Virus record (IMG/VR): IMGVR_UViG_3300031951_000779
Span: 1 to 31,808 of that record
Source: a virus
Length of the DNA: 31,808 nt
Strand: one strand, 5' to 3'
This document shows, piece after piece, positions 30,491 through 31,808 of the stretch (the stretch's first letter is position 1; each line of letters begins with the position of its first letter). The translations under genes were made by a program, and so were the position numbers. Below the pieces are notes generated by a model. The model was not told the origin of the DNA. It saw nothing but the letters and a program-made list of their open reading frames with translations, and did not search any database.

Positions 30491-31808
30491 ATGGCCCGTC
30501 GCTCCGCTCCGCGTCCCTCTGGGCGCCTGAACAACACGCCTGACCCGCTCATCCCTGAAGGAATGGCCGATCCGCGAGGAGCCGGCCCTCTCGCAGGTGC
30601 CACGAGCGCAGGCACACCCCACATTGAGCGGGGAACCATCCTCAGCTGCGACGCGCGCGGGCAAGCGTACCGCGTACAGCTGAACTCCGGGCGCACCATG
30701 CAGATGGGCCGCATCCGCAGCCATCCGGGGGACATGACGCTGCTGCCGCCGCGTACAGCTGTTGTGGTCACGTGGGCCCTGGGGTTGCCGTACATCATGG
30801 GCGTCCTGCCAGCGGAGGTAGCGACGACGAGCAACGAGACGCCGCAATCGGTCACCGACGTCACGGGGCACGGGGGAGATGACCCCGTTCTTCAACGAAA
30901 TCTGGGCGCGAGTTCGAGAGCCCCGAACGAGCCCCGAGACATCATGCCCGGCGACTTCGTCGGCACAAGCCCAGATGGCGCCTCCGTGGCCGCGCTACAC
31001 GGCAAGATCGCGCAGATCCGAGGCGGCGCCCTCGCCAAAGTCCAAGCGTTTGGTGAGGGCGATCTCGTGAAGATCGTGACCGGCCTGTACCAAATGGTCT
31101 CTTGGATGGGCGAATCGAAGATCATCAACGAGGACGGCAAGACCTCATTCGTCTGGCGTGGCGGAAGCGATCAGATCACGCAGACCGGTGGAGACGAAGA
31201 GAACTACACCATTCGACTCGACGTGGGGCACACAGGCGACGTCGTGAAGCTCGAAGTCACGAACCGCGAGGGCCAGGCTCTGTTCCGCTTTCATGTTGGT
31301 GCCACCGGAGCGTGCGAGATCTTCGCGGCGGGCGGAATCAATCAGCACGGAGGCGGCGCTGATAGCGACGTCAACCCTGTTCGATTCTACGGGCAGCGAG
31401 TGACCGAAGTCGAAGGCCAAAGCACTGAGCGCGTCAGCGGCAACGCCAACGTTCAATACGAAGCCAACGTACGTCGCGACGTGAGCAACAACGAAGAAGT
31501 GTTCGTCGGCGGTTCCAGCACTACCTCCGTAACGCAAGACCACAACGTGCGAGTAGGTGGAAACGCTAACGAAATCGTCGCGGGGCGTCGAACAACGATC
31601 TCTAGCGGGCAAATGCGCTTCGAAGTTCGGGAGGGGCAGCTTTACGCGGTACAGGCGCTCGGTGGCAACATTGAGTTCACGCCGCAAGGCTCAGTGTTCA
31701 AGGTGAACACCACCCGCCCAGACTCGATTCAGTTGGGGCCAGCGGACAGTCACGCGACGAAGTTTGAGGCGCTCAGCGTCGCGCTCAACGCGCTGAAAAC
31801 GCAGCTCG
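30491..31808 (+). CDS. Baseplate spike / puncturing protein, 3' end outside window
   Basis: Translating from ATG 30491 gives an open frame of 439 residues to the window edge with no stop. After a disordered Pro/Gly-rich N-terminus, about residues 45-110 form an OB-like beta domain (ERGTILSCDARGQAYRVQLN, then GRIRSHPGDMTLLPPRTAVV and WALGLPYIMGVLP), as at the base of gpV/VgrG-type spikes. From about 305 the sequence shows repeated short strands: VTEVEGQSTERVSGNANVQY, then SVTQDHNVRVGGNANEIV, resembling the triple-stranded beta-helix of membrane-piercing spikes (V-x-G-x-x-T-x-x-V). This supports a cell-puncturing spike or hub. The start has no Shine-Dalgarno; a TACGCT box lies six bases upstream. 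Confidence 0.7.
   Translation, partial: MARRSAPRPSGRLNNTPDPLIPEGMADPRGAGPLAGATSAGTPHIERGTILSCDARGQAYRVQLNSGRTMQMGRIRSHPGDMTLLPPRTAVVVTWALGLPYIMGVLPAEVATTSNETPQSVTDVTGHGGDDPVLQRNLGASSRAPNEPRDIMPGDFVGTSPDGASVAALHGKIAQIRGGALAKVQAFGEGDLVKIVTGLYQMVSWMGESKIINEDGKTSFVWRGGSDQITQTGGDEENYTIRLDVGHTGDVVKLEVTNREGQALFRFHVGATGACEIFAAGGINQHGGGADSDVNPVRFYGQRVTEVEGQSTERVSGNANVQYEANVRRDVSNNEEVFVGGSSTTSVTQDHNVRVGGNANEIVAGRRTTISSGQMRFEVREGQLYAVQALGGNIEFTPQGSVFKVNTTRPDSIQLGPADSHATKFEALSVALNALKTQL

Noticed and set aside
1-31808. tRNA genes, CRISPR arrays, insertion sequences, integrase or att sites
   Set aside because: No cloverleaf-like segment, regular spaced repeat, transposase motif or recombinase motif was seen on either strand by reading.
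1-31808. TTGACA-like -35 elements upstream of the TANNNT boxes
   Set aside because: Positions about 17 bases upstream of the boxes I checked are GC-rich and unlike one another; a standard two-element promoter is not supported.

Overview
The window is part of a tailed-phage (Caudoviricetes) genome. It is GC-rich (about 60-65% by eye) and every supported gene is on the + strand. It carries the virion-assembly module of a contractile-tailed (myovirus-type) phage: portal, prohead protease, HK97-fold major capsid protein, neck-type proteins, a large tail sheath, a likely tube, and the start of a spike. No integrase, lysis, replication or tRNA gene is visible. The host cannot be named. Several starts look leaderless behind a TANNNT box, a style common in Actinobacteria and Deinococcus-Thermus, but that is only a hint.

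The unusual content is a phage-encoded multisubunit RNA polymerase inside the head-gene cluster. At 1602-6143 one polypeptide fuses a compact beta subunit to the N-terminal half of beta' (with the DxDGD active-site triad). At 7702-9501 a second gene supplies the C-terminal half of beta' (the beta' zinc cluster, bridge-helix and trigger-loop region). The beta' break falls where cyanobacteria and plastids split rpoC1/rpoC2. The beta' N-terminal zinc domain is missing. Phages with beta/beta' homologues deep-branching from cellular enzymes have been reported from metagenomes (multimeric-RNAP-encoding Caudovirales); this window probably belongs to or near that group. Between the two RNAP genes lie a ferritin-like protein, a small unknown and a glycine-zipper protein.

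Layout: 1-1442, end of the portal gene and a small Cys/His protein; 1443-1601, a regulatory gap with a hairpin and a palindrome; 1602-9501, the RNAP block; 9479-18178, eight mostly unrecognised genes, probably minor virion proteins, several with Gly/Ala-rich membrane-like segments, divided by a strong intrinsic terminator at 11782-11818; 18215-23203, the capsid block (protease, likely scaffold, small proteins, likely cement protein, major capsid protein); 23242-25827, small and neck-type proteins; 25881-31808, tail (sheath, glycine-rich protein, putative tube, spike cut by the window end).

Two DNA-level signals span the window. First, a TANNNT box precedes many of the transcription-unit starts. 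Where it sits 6-9 nt before the ATG there is no Shine-Dalgarno; where it is 15 nt or more away there usually is one. This looks like a -10-only promoter class giving leaderless and short-leader mRNAs. Second, a 10-12 bp word, AACGSCGTAAAS, occurs 12 times on the + strand and twice on the - strand, far above chance, mostly inside genes. A protein-level motif, xK[TLVIS]A[ASEG], recurs in the head proteins next to the protease and could be its cleavage signal.
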